Shown here in pieces: positions 28,380 through 40,199 of a stretch of 64,000 bases of DNA. Position 1 is the stretch's first letter; each line of letters starts with the position of its first letter. Source of the stretch: Rhodanobacter sp. Root480 (GTDB lineage: Bacteria; Pseudomonadota; Gammaproteobacteria; Xanthomonadales; Rhodanobacteraceae). The translations under genes and the position numbers were made by a program. The stretch spans positions 1,316,755 to 1,380,754 of the forward strand of contig NZ_LMEX01000001.1 in the NCBI RefSeq assembly GCF_001426645.1, given 5' to 3'. A model generated the notes under the pieces. That model was given only the letters and a program-made list of their open reading frames with translations. It was not told where the DNA came from and did no database searches.

Positions 28380-31090
28380 TGCTCGCCCTTCGGTTTCTGT
28401 TTCGATCGACGCCGGCTGCTGTTGCCGGGCGCGGCTTTTTTCGATGCGCCGGCCGGCTTGGCCTTCGGAGCGACCGCCGCCTTTTCACGCTTGCCCGCGG
28501 CTTCCCCGCCCTGCTTGCGCGGGCGGCGGGCCGTAGCGTCGCCTGTCTTCTTCGCAGAGCGCGGGCGCTGGCTGGTGTCGGCCTGCTGGCGTGTGCGCCG
28601 TGCGGGCTCGGCAGTGGTGACGGCGGGCGGTGCCGCCTCGGGCGCCGCCACGGCGTCCTTGCGGCCGAACGCGCGGCCGATGGCCTTGGCGGCACGACCG
28701 AACATGCCCTGCTTCTTGGCGGCAGCCGCTTTCGGCAGCGAGTAACGCTCGCCGCTGGCGGCATAGTCGTAGGCCTTGCCGCTGGCGACAGGCACCGCCG
28801 TGGCGCGCGGTGCCACCAGCCGGAAATCGATCTTGCGATCCTCCAGGCTGGCACGCAGCACCTGGATGCGCACGTGGTCGCCCAGGCGGAACTGCGCGCC
28901 GGTGCGCTCGCCCTTCAGCAGTTTGCGGGTGGCGTCAAAGTGGTAGTAGTCGTTGGCCAGCTGGCTGATGTGGACCAGGCCGGAGACTTTCGATGCGTCC
29001 AGCTCCACGAACAGCCCGAACGAGGTGACGCCGGTGACCACACCGTCGAATTCCTCGCCCACGTGCTTGGCCATCCAGGCGCACTTGAAGCGCTCGTCCA
29101 CGTCGCGCTCGGCTTCCTCGGCGCGGCGCTCGCGCTGCGAGCAATGGATCGCCATCGCCGCCATGTCGCTGGGGCTGTAGGTGTAATCGGCGGGTTTGCG
29201 GCCGGTCAGCGCGTAACGGATGGCGCGATGCACCAGCAGGTCGGGATAGCGGCGGATCGGCGAGGTGAAGTGCGCGTACGCGGTGAGCGCCAGGCCGAAG
29301 TGGCCGCGGTTCTCGGGCTGGTAGGCAGCCATGCTTTGCGAGCGCAGCAGCACGTTCTGGATCAGCTCGCGCTCGGGGCGGTCGTGCACCAGCGCCAGGA
29401 TTTCGGAGAAATCCGCGGGGGTCACTTCATCCACCGGCGGCATGCGCAACTTGAACTCGCGCAGGAACTGCTGCAGATCCTCGTACTTCTCCGCCGGCGG
29501 CGGCTCGTGGGCACGGAACAGCGCGGGGATTTTCTTCTTCTCCAGGAACAGCGCCGCCTGCACGTTGGCGGCGATCATGCATTCCTCGATCAGCTTGTGC
29601 GCGTCGTTGCGCTCGGTGGCGCCCATCGACTCCACGCTGCCTGTCTGGTCGAGGCGGAACTTCACCTCGGGCGTCTCGAAATCGATCGCACCACGACGCT
29701 TGCGCTGCGCCGCCATCGCCTTGTACAGCGCGTGCAGGTTTTCCAGCTGCGGCAGCACGTCGGCCACTTCGTGGCGTGCATCGGCGTCTTTCAGACCCAC
29801 CGCCTGCCACACCTTGTCGTAGGTGAGCCGCGCGTGCGACAGCATCACCGCGTCATAGAACTTCGCCTTGCTGACCGCGCCATCGGCGTCGACCACCATG
29901 TCGCAGACCATGCACAGCCGGTCGACCTTCGGGTTCAGCGAGCAAATGCCGTTGGACAGCGTCTCCGGCAACATCGGTACCACGAAGCCGGGGAAATAGG
30001 TCGAGGTACTGCGTTCGTAGGCCTCGCGATCCAGCGCGTTGCCCACCTGCACGTAGTGCGACACGTCGGCGATGGCCACGATCAACCGCCAGCCGCCACC
30101 GCGCTTCGGCTCGGCGTATACCGCATCGTCGAAATCGCGGGCGTCGGCGCCGTCGATGGTGACCAGCGGCAGCTTGCGGATATCGGTGCGGCCTTCGCGC
30201 TCGGCGGCGGTCACCACCGATTCCACCTGGGCCGCATCGCGCAGCACGGCGGCAGGCCATTCGTGCGGCAGGTCGTGGCTGGCGATCGCCATTTCCACCA
30301 CCAGCGACGGCTGCAGGCGCTCGCCCAGCACGGCGCGGATCACGCCCATCGGGCCACGCTGGGCCGTGGGCGGATCGGTGATTTCCGCCACCACGATCTG
30401 GCCGGACTGTGCGCCCTGGTCCTCGCCCGGCTTGATCAGCACATCAAGATGCAGGCGGCGATCGTCGGGCGTCACCAGGGTCACGCCGTTCTCGATCACC
30501 ACGCGGCCGACCAGCCGCGGCGAGCGACGCTCCAGCACTTCGGCGATGGCGCCCTGCCGGCGGCCGCGACGGTCGATGCCGACCACGCTGGCCAGCACGC
30601 GGTCACCATGCATCACCGCGCGCATCTGCTGCGGCGACAGATAAAGATCTTCTCCGCCTTCGTCCGGGCGCAGGAAGCCGTAGCCCTCGGCATTGGCCAA
30701 CACGCGGCCGGCAATCAGGTCGAGCTTCTGCGTCGGCGCGTAGCCGCCGCGACGGCCCAGCAGCAACTGGCCGTCGCGCACCATGGCGGCGAGACGCTTG
30801 CGCAGCGCTTCGAGGTCGATTTCCTCAATGATCTGCAACGCCTCGGCGATGCGCGCCTCGGTCAGCAATTCGCCGCGTTCTTCGAGCAGGGCGAGGATCG
30901 CCTCGCGGCTGGGGATGGGCCGGTCGTAGCGACGGGCCTCGCGCTCGGCTTGCGGATCGCGCACGGCGCCGACGGCAGCCCGGTTGCGCTTGTCCGCGGG
31001 AGCGTTGGCACGCGGCGAGCGGCGGGCCGGTTTCTTCGCGGGCGAGGATTCCGGCGGCTTGCCGGAATGGGGAGGGGTTTTTCTGGTCAC
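28376..31090 (-). CDS. rnr: Ribonuclease R
   Basis: 904 residues from GTG 31090 (AAGGA six bases upstream), versus 813 in E. coli. Processive 3'-5' exonuclease that degrades structured RNA. N-terminal winged-helix region (REAILALLEERGELLTEA), two cold-shock domains, RNB catalytic core with metal-binding aspartates in IDGADARDFDDAV, and an S1 domain (VGEEFDGVVTGVTSFGLFVELDASKVSGLVH). The excess length is two basic, low-complexity tails: about 50 residues at the N-terminus (Lys/Pro/Arg) and over 120 at the C-terminus (Lys/Ala/Pro) that probably bind RNA. It heads a rnr-rlmB-small ORF message. Confidence 0.95.
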   Translation of the reverse strand: MTRKTPPHSGKPPESSPAKKPARRSPRANAPADKRNRAAVGAVRDPQAEREARRYDRPIPSREAILALLEERGELLTEARIAEALQIIEEIDLEALRKRLAAMVRDGQLLLGRRGGYAPTQKLDLIAGRVLANAEGYGFLRPDEGGEDLYLSPQQMRAVMHGDRVLASVVGIDRRGRRQGAIAEVLERRSPRLVGRVVIENGVTLVTPDDRRLHLDVLIKPGEDQGAQSGQIVVAEITDPPTAQRGPMGVIRAVLGERLQPSLVVEMAIASHDLPHEWPAAVLRDAAQVESVVTAAEREGRTDIRKLPLVTIDGADARDFDDAVYAEPKRGGGWRLIVAIADVSHYVQVGNALDREAYERSTSTYFPGFVVPMLPETLSNGICSLNPKVDRLCMVCDMVVDADGAVSKAKFYDAVMLSHARLTYDKVWQAVGLKDADARHEVADVLPQLENLHALYKAMAAQRKRRGAIDFETPEVKFRLDQTGSVESMGATERNDAHKLIEECMIAANVQAALFLEKKKIPALFRAHEPPPAEKYEDLQQFLREFKLRMPPVDEVTPADFSEILALVHDRPERELIQNVLLRSQSMAAYQPENRGHFGLALTAYAHFTSPIRRYPDLLVHRAIRYALTGRKPADYTYSPSDMAAMAIHCSQRERRAEEAERDVDERFKCAWMAKHVGEEFDGVVTGVTSFGLFVELDASKVSGLVHISQLANDYYHFDATRKLLKGERTGAQFRLGDHVRIQVLRASLEDRKIDFRLVAPRATAVPVASGKAYDYAASGERYSLPKAAAAKKQGMFGRAAKAIGRAFGRKDAVAAPEAAPPAVTTAEPARRTRQQADTSQRPRSAKKTGDATARRPRKQGGEAAGKREKAAVAPKAKPAGASKKAAPGNSSRRRSKQKPKGEQ

Positions 31091-31158
31091 TCAGTGTCCT
31101 TGTGATGTACGCGACGCGGAGAATGCCACGGCGCGAGGGAAAGGGGGGTGGAAAAGTG

Positions 31159-31187
31159 TTGACAAGCTATCGGCAGGTGCCTACATT
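31159..31187 (+). promoter_or_regulatory. Promoter of tRNA-Leu
   Basis: Consensus TTGACA (31159-31164), 17-bp spacer, TACATT (31182-31187), then a G/C-rich discriminator (ACGCGGC). About 35 nt of leader precede the tRNA. Confidence 0.85.
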
Positions 31188-31227
31188 ACGCGGCTCACGC
31201 AGCTGCTGCAGCGACGTGAGACCCACT

Positions 31228-31314
31228 GCCCAGGTGGCGGAATTGGTAGACGCACTAGCTTCAGGTGCTAGCGGGGGCAACTCCGTGGAGGTTCGAGTCC
31301 TCTTCTGGGCACCA
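31228..31314 (+). tRNA. tRNA-Leu(CAG)
   Basis: 87-nt class II tRNA with encoded CCA. Anticodon stem CTAGC/GCTAG encloses TTCAGGT, anticodon CAG, which reads CUG, the dominant leucine codon here. Long variable arm (GGGGGCAACTCC), T-loop TTCGAGT, A73. Acceptor GCCCAGG/TCTGGGC has one G-T wobble. Confidence 0.97.
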
Positions 31315-31323
31315 ATTGTAAAC

Positions 31324-31429
31324 GAAGGCCGCCTAACAAGGCGGCCTTCGTCTTTTCCGGGTTCGATTAAAGTCAGGAAGGCCGCCTTTCAAAGCGGCCT
31401 TCGTCTTTTCCGGGTCTGATTGAAGTCAG
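31324..31429 (+). terminator. Duplicated terminator after tRNA-Leu (two tandem 53-bp units)
   Basis: Unit 1 (31324-31376) has GAAGGCCGCCT/AGGCGGCCTTC and then GTCTTTT. Unit 2 (31377-31429) repeats it with loop and base changes (GAAGGCCGC/GCGGCCTTC) and the same CTTTTCCGGGT..GATT.AAGTCAG tail. The units differ at about 8 positions, mainly in the loop. Two back-to-back Rho-independent terminators. Confidence 0.85.
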
Positions 31430-31449
31430 GAAGAACCTGCGCCCTGCTC

Positions 31450-31472
31450 CCTCCCCTGCGCAGCAGGGGAGG
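31450..31472. repeat. Palindrome CCTCCCCTGC-GCA-GCAGGGGAGG
   Basis: Perfect 10-bp arms, member of the dispersed C/G-rich palindrome family. A related CCTCCCCTGCGCGCAGGGA lies at about 31528-31546, inside the last codons of the VOC gene. Confidence 0.75.
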
Positions 31473-31494
31473 GTTGGGGAGGGGTCGCTCTTCG

Positions 31495-31962
31495 TCAATC
31501 CAGGGCAGAAGCCTCACCCTTCCCGACCTCCCCTGCGCGCAGGGAAGGAGCCGCGCCCGTAACCGCCGGCCCCTTCAACTCGATCATGTTGCCCTGCGGG
31601 TCGTACAGATAGATCGACGGCCCCTCGCCGCGCGCGCCGTAGCGCGAACCCGACTCGCCGATGCGCACACCATGCGACTTGAGATGAGCCATGATTGCCG
31701 CCTCGTCGTACGCCTCCACGCGCAGGCAGATGTGGTCCACGTTGTGACCCTCGGGGCCGGGCGCCGCGCCACCCTGACGACCCAGCTTGCCGTCCATGCT
31801 GACCAGGTCGATCAGCGATGCGCCCGCGCGCAACTGCAACAGGCCGATCTCGTCCTGCCGGCGCTCCTCATGGCATCCCAGCACCTCGACGTAGAAGCGC
31901 TGCATGGCTTCAATGTCGATGGCGCGAAGCACCACATGGTCGATTTCGCCAATACGGATCAT
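31495..31962 (-). CDS. VOC (glyoxalase/bleomycin-resistance) family protein
   Basis: 155 residues from ATG 31962 (a GTG directly before it is the alternative). VOC fold: HVVLRAIDIEAMQRFYVEVLGC, VDHICLRVEA and IYLYDPQGNMIELKG, with metal-ligand candidates His in IDHVVL, His in VDHICL and Glu in NMIELK. Metal-dependent isomerase, lyase or dioxygenase; substrate unknown. The conserved fold ends near ELKGPA; the last 20 or so residues (Gly/Ala-rich) are encoded by repeat-like DNA, so they are probably an accidental extension. The gene is divergent from the gcvP riboswitch. Confidence 0.8.
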   Translation of the reverse strand: MIRIGEIDHVVLRAIDIEAMQRFYVEVLGCHEERRQDEIGLLQLRAGASLIDLVSMDGKLGRQGGAAPGPEGHNVDHICLRVEAYDEAAIMAHLKSHGVRIGESGSRYGARGEGPSIYLYDPQGNMIELKGPAVTGAAPSLRAGEVGKGEASALD

Positions 31963-32021
31963 CACCTTTTCCTTGCATGAACCGGTGTCCGAGGATAGCG
32001 CCGTCGCGCCGCCAGCCCCTG

Positions 32022-32027
32022 TATAAT
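32022..32027 (+). promoter_or_regulatory. -10 box of the gcvP leader
   Basis: Consensus TATAAT followed by GC-rich DNA. No matching -35 at 17-18 bp (CGCCGT). Initiation near 32034 would begin just upstream of the riboswitch. Confidence 0.5.
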
Positions 32028-32035
32028 CGCCGCGG

Positions 32036-32230
32036 TAAACGCATGGTGGGAGAAGCGGTCGTCCCTTGCTGGAATTGACTGCTGCCGAAGACGCAACGCC
32101 CGTAATCGCTCAGGCCCCCATACCACCGCGCGCAAACACTCTGGAGAGACCGGTTGAATCCGGCGCCGAAGGGGCACGAAGCGACCACAACGGTGCTTCC
32201 AAACTCTCAGGCAAAAGGACAGAGGGGCGC
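32036..32230 (+). promoter_or_regulatory. Tandem glycine riboswitch upstream of gcvP
   Basis: Two aptamers in the order known from Vibrio and others. Aptamer 1 (about 32036-32133): GGGAGA, GCTGCCGAAGACGCAA and CGCTCAGGCCCC. Aptamer 2 (about 32138-32228): CTCTGGAGAGACC, GGCGCCGAAGGGGCACG and the hallmark ACTCTCAGGCAAAAGGACAG. The second is closer to consensus. It ends 40 nt before the gcvP ATG. Such switches turn on glycine cleavage when glycine is abundant. Boundaries are estimated by eye. Confidence 0.88.
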
Positions 32231-32269
32231 CCCGCGTGCGGCACGCACGCTGTCTTCGGATGCCCTGAC

Positions 32270-35194
<2,925 letters not shown>

Positions 35195-35218
35195 ACCGCC
35201 GTTGCATCATCGGAAACG

Positions 35219-35246
35219 GCAAAGGCCCCGCATGCGGGGCCTTTGC
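35219..35246. terminator. Terminator between gcvP and diguanylate cyclase
   Basis: Perfect palindrome AAAGGCCCCGCATG...GGGGCCTTT (35221-35244), centre GCATGC. Ends both converging genes. T-run is short on either strand. Confidence 0.8.
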
Positions 35247-35275
35247 TTGTTGACGCCTGTCGACCATGTCGCCCG

Positions 35276-36223
35276 CTACGGCTCGTCGGCCATCGCGATG
35301 CGGTTGCGGCCCTGCAACTTGGCCTGGTACAGCGCGCGATCCACTGCGTCGATCAACGACAACGGCTCGTCGGCCATGTCGGGGACCACCGCGCCCACAC
35401 CCAGGCTGACCGTCAGCACCGGGGCCGCGCTGGATTTCTCGTGCGGCATCTGCGTCTGCTCGATCAACTCGCGGCAACGCTCGGCCATGCTGCGAGCGGA
35501 CTGCGCGTCGGTCTCGGGCAACACCAGCACGAACTCCTCGCCGCCGTAGCGGGCCAGGAAATCGCGCGGCCGGGTGGCCATGGAGTCGAGCAAGGCGCCC
35601 ACCTGCTTGAGGCAGTTGTCGCCCTGGATATGGCCGTAGTGGTCGTTGTACTGCTTGAAATAATCGATATCGAGCATCACCAGCGACAACGGCTGCCGGC
35701 TGCGCTGCGCGCAGCTCCATTCGTTCTTCAGCACCTTGTCGAAACAACGCCGGTTGCCCACGCCGGTTAGGCCGTCCTTGAACGAAAGCCGTTCCAGCTC
35801 GCGCTGCATGTTGAGCAGCTTCTCCTCGGTGCGCTTGCGCTCGCTGATGTCGAACATGAAACCGACCAGCGCCTCGACCTCACCCTCGGCGTTGCGCACC
35901 ACGTGCACCACGTCGCGGATCCACACGTATTCGCCGTTCTTGCTCAGCGCGCGGTAGTCCGCCTCGTGGTCGACGCCGTCCTTCGACTGCGCCACGCAGA
36001 AATCCACTACCCAGGCGCGGTCTTCCGGATGCATGCGGTCGACCCAGTCCTGCACGCTTGCCCAGCTTTCCGGCGTCCAGCCGAGCAGGCTCTCGATCTG
36101 CGGCCCGATATAGGCAAACGCCATCGTGGCCCAGTCGATCTTCCAGGGAATCGCGTTGGTGGATTCCAGCAACGTCCTGTAGACGTCACCGTCGAGCTCG
36201 GTCCTTGCTTCGATGTCCACCAT
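35276..36223 (-). CDS. PAS-GGDEF diguanylate cyclase
   Basis: 315 residues from ATG 36223, with GGAGG six bases upstream. A PAS domain with PAC tail (residues about 20-130; WTPESWASVQDW, GFMFDISERKRTEE), a linking coiled coil, and a GGDEF domain (147-310). The active site is GGEEF (227-231) in RYGGEEF, with Mg-binding DIDYFKQYNDHYGH, so it should make c-di-GMP from two GTP. An inhibitory site RPRD (218-221) is five residues before the active site, predicting product inhibition. No membrane helix: cytoplasmic. The signal sensed is unknown. Confidence 0.92.
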   Translation of the reverse strand: MVDIEARTELDGDVYRTLLESTNAIPWKIDWATMAFAYIGPQIESLLGWTPESWASVQDWVDRMHPEDRAWVVDFCVAQSKDGVDHEADYRALSKNGEYVWIRDVVHVVRNAEGEVEALVGFMFDISERKRTEEKLLNMQRELERLSFKDGLTGVGNRRCFDKVLKNEWSCAQRSRQPLSLVMLDIDYFKQYNDHYGHIQGDNCLKQVGALLDSMATRPRDFLARYGGEEFVLVLPETDAQSARSMAERCRELIEQTQMPHEKSSAAPVLTVSLGVGAVVPDMADEPLSLIDAVDRALYQAKLQGRNRIAMADEP

Positions 36224-36338
36224 CGTTCCCTCCATCCGATCCAGAGCCGGCATGCCGACGTTTTTTTGATCTTGCAGGAGCCGCGAATCAGGCGATGAGA
36301 CGCACCGCTGCATGCCGTCCATCCGCGCAAAGTACACC

Positions 36339-37631
36339 TCAGGGCTGTCCGGCGCGAGCCAGCAAGGCCAGCAGTTGCTGCGGCTCGTCATAGTCAATGC
36401 GCTCGCCGGCGCGCAAATCGCGGCGCATCAGGCGAATCATCTGCCGGGTGATCTCCTCGGGGAAATCGCTCGCCGGCTGCCCGGTCACTTCCGCCAGCCG
36501 GCCCGCGATCACCGTCGGATCGCTGACTACCGGGCAGACCCGATAACGGTAGCTTCCACCGATCACCCGTGGCGCCAGATCCATGAAGCGGCCCGGGATC
36601 TGCCTGAACGAACTCAGGGTGAGGCGGTACGCGTTGTGACCCAGCACCGGCAGGTCGTCGGGCACCGGTTTCAGGTCGTCCAGCTCCTGCAGCCCGGTCG
36701 CCAACGGCAACAGCTGGTCCAACTGGTAATCCTGCACATGCGGATTGCCCACGCGCGCCAGGTTGGCGATCAGTTCGCCCAGCGAGGCATGGCCGATGAT
36801 CGCCGCGCGCTTGGGCAACCCGCCCCAGATGCCATCGGCGCCATTGAGCAGCGCCTCGATCACCGAGGCATTCTCGAAACCGGCGCCGGCATGGATATGC
36901 ACCAGCAGTTTCAGCGGCGGCGGCAACAGGCTGCGCGCCACCGCCACATAGGCGCCGACCTGGAACGGCAGGTAGCTGCCGCGGTCGTCCTCGAAGGTGA
37001 CGCCCTCGATCGGCAGCCCCGCCAGCAGGTCGATGATGGAACAGGTCACCTCGGGACATTCGGCGAAGGCATCGCAGCCATCGACAATATTGACCAGGAT
37101 GCGCGGCCGCGTGCCGTCCTCGCCGCGGATGTTCTGGCACAACCAGTCGATGCTCGCCGGCAGGCTGCGGCGCAGGGTTTCCAGGTCGTATTGCGTACCC
37201 CTGCCCGCCTTGGTGATGGAGATCTCTTGCACCGTGTTGGGCACGCCGTACGCACGCAACTTCAACTGCGACGGATCGGGCGTGAACGTGCCACCGGCCG
37301 ACTGGATACCCATCGCCGTGAACGCGAAGCAGCCGGTCATGTCGACCTGCTGGTCACGCAGGTGTTGCATGAAATCGTCGTCGACCTCGAGCTCCTCCGG
37401 CATCGCGTAATCGAGCGTGCCGAGCGAGATATTCCGGAAACCGAACTCGCGCAGCTTCGGCAGGATCGCCAGCTTGTCCGCCAGCGTCTGGCCCAGGTTC
37501 GAGCCCACCGGATTTTCCCGCAGTGACAGATCGATCAGGTACGGCTCGATGCGGCGCAGTTGGTCCAGCTTGGCGTCCGCCCGGGCCAGGATGGCATGGG
37601 CACGCTCCAGCGCTTGCTGTGTCAGTGGCAC
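36339..37631 (-). CDS. DRE-TIM metallolyase-like protein, uncharacterised
   Basis: 430 residues from GTG 37631 (AAGGGG upstream). The barrel strands resemble HMG-CoA lyase/isopropylmalate synthase proteins: DLSLREN (34-40) replaces the usual D-x-x-LRD-G-Q, and LLVHIHAGAGFENASVIEAL carries the H-x-H metal ligands followed by NGADGIWGGLP. Between them lie NISLGTLDYAMPEEL and CQNIRGEDGTRPRILVNIVDGCDA. The loop after LREN lacks the catalytic DGLQ/DGEQ residues, so either chemistry differs or the protein is inactive. The C-terminal third (after 330) has no parallel I recognise. It lies between a diguanylate cyclase and alr with no obvious operon. I cannot assign a substrate. Confidence 0.6.
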   Translation of the reverse strand: MPLTQQALERAHAILARADAKLDQLRRIEPYLIDLSLRENPVGSNLGQTLADKLAILPKLREFGFRNISLGTLDYAMPEELEVDDDFMQHLRDQQVDMTGCFAFTAMGIQSAGGTFTPDPSQLKLRAYGVPNTVQEISITKAGRGTQYDLETLRRSLPASIDWLCQNIRGEDGTRPRILVNIVDGCDAFAECPEVTCSIIDLLAGLPIEGVTFEDDRGSYLPFQVGAYVAVARSLLPPPLKLLVHIHAGAGFENASVIEALLNGADGIWGGLPKRAAIIGHASLGELIANLARVGNPHVQDYQLDQLLPLATGLQELDDLKPVPDDLPVLGHNAYRLTLSSFRQIPGRFMDLAPRVIGGSYRYRVCPVVSDPTVIAGRLAEVTGQPASDFPEEITRQMIRLMRRDLRAGERIDYDEPQQLLALLARAGQP

Positions 37632-37707
37632 GATGGTCCCCTTGTTGACGTCGACGCACGATCGATCGCGGCGCCCGAGATCATACAAGCGGTGTTTGAC
37701 GCCGCGC

Positions 37708-38781
37708 TTACTCCTCCACGTAAGTACGCGGCACCCGCTTCAGCGCACACAGCAACTGGTACGCGCTGGTCTCGCAGCGCGCAGCCAGGTCATGCACACG
37801 CACCTGCGCACCCCACAACTCGACCCGGCTGCCCAGGCCGGCAGTCGGATGATCGGTGAGATCCACCGTCAGCATGTCCATCGACACGCGGCCGACCAGG
37901 TCGCCGGGCTGGCCATCGATGGCTACCGGCGTGCCATTGGGAACGAATTGCGGATAGCCGTCCGCATAACCCATCGCCACCACACCGATGCGGCTGGGCC
38001 GGCGGGTGACGAAGCGCGCGCCGTAGCCCACCGGTTCGCCCACGCCGAGGTCACGTACGCTGATGATTCCCGACTCCACCGTCATCACCGGGCGCAAGCG
38101 GTCTGCCACGGGATGGGTGCCGGCAAACGGCGAGGCGCCGTACAGCATCAGGCCAGGCCGCGACCAGTCGCCATGCACATCCGGCCAGCCCAGCAGTGCG
38201 GGCGAGTTTTCCAGGCTGGTCGGCAGCGACGCCTCCGCGCAAACCTGGTTGAACAGCGCCAGCTGCTGCCCGGTGCGGTCGCAATCCAGTTCGTCGGCGC
38301 GGGCGAAATGAGTCATCGCCACCACTTCACCAACGTGCGGCATTGCCTGCAGGCGATGCAGCGCGGCGCCGTAATCCTGCGCCGCCAGACCCAGCCGATG
38401 CATGCCCGAATCAAGCTTCAGCCATACCGTGAACGGCTTCGCCGGCCGCGCGCGCTCGATGGCGTCGATCTGCCAGTCTGCCTGCACCACGAACCACAGG
38501 TCGTGGGCTTCGATCAACGCCAGCTCGGACGCTTCGAAAAAACCCTCCAGCAGCAGGATCGGCGCGCGTATGCCGGCCTCGCGCAGCTCCAGCGCTTCCT
38601 CGATGCAGGCCACGCCAAAACCATCGGCTTCGGGTTCCAGCGCGCGGGCACAGCGCACCGCGCCGTGACCATAGGCGTCGGCCTTGACCACGGCCAGCGC
38701 CTTGCGGCCGCCCAACTCGCGTGCGAGGCGATAGTTGTGGCGCAACGCGGCCAGATCGATGAGCGCACGTGCCGGGCGCAT
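37708..38781 (-). CDS. alr: Alanine racemase (catabolic type by context)
   Basis: 357 residues from ATG 38781. Interconverts L- and D-alanine using PLP, bound to Lys in [11 protein letters not shown]. The second catalytic Tyr is in VGYGARFV, and the dimer-domain motifs GRVSMDM and LGSRVELWG are present. The start codon overlaps the dadA stop (TGATG), so the two are translationally coupled. With dadA upstream, this racemase likely serves alanine catabolism (DadX role) and could also supply D-Ala for peptidoglycan; no other alr is in the window to compare. Confidence 0.95.
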   Translation of the reverse strand: MRPARALIDLAALRHNYRLARELGGRKALAVVKADAYGHGAVRCARALEPEADGFGVACIEEALELREAGIRAPILLLEGFFEASELALIEAHDLWFVVQADWQIDAIERARPAKPFTVWLKLDSGMHRLGLAAQDYGAALHRLQAMPHVGEVVAMTHFARADELDCDRTGQQLALFNQVCAEASLPTSLENSPALLGWPDVHGDWSRPGLMLYGASPFAGTHPVADRLRPVMTVESGIISVRDLGVGEPVGYGARFVTRRPSRIGVVAMGYADGYPQFVPNGTPVAIDGQPGDLVGRVSMDMLTVDLTDHPTAGLGSRVELWGAQVRVHDLAARCETSAYQLLCALKRVPRTYVEE

Positions 38782-40058
38782 CAAGCGTTCGCCCCCGCAG
38801 CACGCGTGCCGTAGCGGGAAATATCCAGGCCTTCGCCACTGATCTGCGGCGGCCGCCCGGTCATCAGGTCGGCCAGGTAGCGACCCGAGCCGCAGGCCAT
38901 GGTCCAGCCCAGCGTGCCGTGACCGGTGTTGAGGTAGAGGTTGTCGAGGCGGGTGGCGCCGACCACGGGCGTACCATCCGGCGTCGCCGGGCGCAGGCCA
39001 GTCCAGAACGAGGCGCGGGTCAGGTCGCCGCCATGGGGGTACAGGTCGTTGATCACTTTCTCCAGCGTCGCGCGCCGGCGTGGCGACAGCGACAGATCGA
39101 AGCCGGCGACCTCGGCCATGCCGCCAACGCGGATGCGCTGGCCAAGCCGGGTCACGGCAACTTTGTAGGTTTCGTCAAGGATAGTGGAGGTTGGGGCCAT
39201 TGCCGGGTCGGTAATCGGCACTGTCAGCGAATAGCCCTTCAACGGATAGACCGGCAACCGAATGCCCAGCGGTACCAGCAGCCGCGGCGAATAGCTGCCC
39301 AGCGCCAGCACGTAGCGATCGGCGCGTTCCGTTTGGCCGTCTATCCGTACGCCGGTGATGCGGCCGCCATCGTGCTCGAACCTCTCGATGGTGGCACCGA
39401 AGCGGAACTCGACACCGGCCGCCTGCGCGCGCTCGGCCAGGCGCCGGGTGAACAGCTCGCAATCGCCGGTTTCGTCGTGAGGCAGGCGCAAGGCGCCGCT
39501 CAACTGGTCGACCACGCCGGCCAGCGCCGGCTCGGCCCGCACGATGCCGGCGCGGTCCAGCAGTTCGTACGGTACGCCGTACTGATCGAGCACGGCCGTG
39601 TCCTTGTCCGCCCCGTCAAGCTGTGCCTGGGTGCGGAACACCTGCATGGTGCCCAACTGGCGGCCTTCGTATTCCAGCCCCGTTTCCTTGCGCAGCTCAT
39701 CCAGGCAGTCGCGGCTGTACTCGGACAGGCGCACCATCCGCGCCTTGTTGATGGCGTAGCGGCTGGCCGTGCAGTTGCGCAACATCTGCAGCAGCCACAG
39801 GTATTGCTGCGGATCGAGGCCGGGCCGGATCGCCAGCGGCGCGTGACGCATGAACAGCCACTTCAACGCCTTCAGCGGCACCCCCGGGGCGGCCCATGGC
39901 GACGCATAGCCGGGGGAAATCTGGCCGGCGTTGGCGAAGCTGGTTTCCAGCCCGGGCCCCGGCTGGCGATCGACCACGGTGACCTCAAACCCGGCGCGCG
40001 CCAGATACCACGCGCTGCAGACGCCGATCACGCCACTGCCCAATATCAATACCCGCAT
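38781..40058 (-). CDS. dadA: D-amino acid dehydrogenase, small subunit
   Basis: 425 residues from ATG 40058, close to E. coli DadA (432). FAD-dependent oxidation of D-alanine to pyruvate at the inner membrane, feeding the respiratory chain. N-terminal FAD motif [20 protein letters not shown]; further signatures [30 protein letters not shown] and [17 protein letters not shown]. The upstream in-frame region is low-complexity and overlaps lrp, so it is not part of it. It forms an operon with alr and is divergent from an Lrp-family regulator, its probable controller. A TATACT box (minus, 40115-40110) is 51 bases upstream of the ATG. Confidence 0.96.
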   Translation of the reverse strand: MRVLILGSGVIGVCSAWYLARAGFEVTVVDRQPGPGLETSFANAGQISPGYASPWAAPGVPLKALKWLFMRHAPLAIRPGLDPQQYLWLLQMLRNCTASRYAINKARMVRLSEYSRDCLDELRKETGLEYEGRQLGTMQVFRTQAQLDGADKDTAVLDQYGVPYELLDRAGIVRAEPALAGVVDQLSGALRLPHDETGDCELFTRRLAERAQAAGVEFRFGATIERFEHDGGRITGVRIDGQTERADRYVLALGSYSPRLLVPLGIRLPVYPLKGYSLTVPITDPAMAPTSTILDETYKVAVTRLGQRIRVGGMAEVAGFDLSLSPRRRATLEKVINDLYPHGGDLTRASFWTGLRPATPDGTPVVGATRLDNLYLNTGHGTLGWTMACGSGRYLADLMTGRPPQISGEGLDISRYGTRAAGANA

Positions 40059-40109
40059 TGCCCTCGCCCGCCCTGTCGTTCGCCCGCACCTGCGCGGGAA
40101 TCGGAGGCG

Positions 40110-40115
40110 AGTATA
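40110..40115 (-). promoter_or_regulatory. -10 box for dadA-alr in the divergent region
   Basis: TATACT on minus within the 141-bp dadA/lrp gap; -35 unclear. TAAAAT on plus (40163-40168) is the counterpart candidate for lrp. Any Lrp site would lie here, but I see no convincing motif. Confidence 0.35.
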
Positions 40116-40199
40116 GGAAGGTTCGACCAGGCTTGTTTTCCGTCTTTTGTGCCAATGACAGGTAAAATCACTGCCAAACAGGCAAGCAACGGAGCTTTC

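Noticed and set aside
36224-36338. Longer N-terminus for the diguanylate cyclase
   Set aside because: An open frame runs upstream to 36397, but overlaps the preceding gene and lacks the strong GGAGG that precedes ATG 36223.
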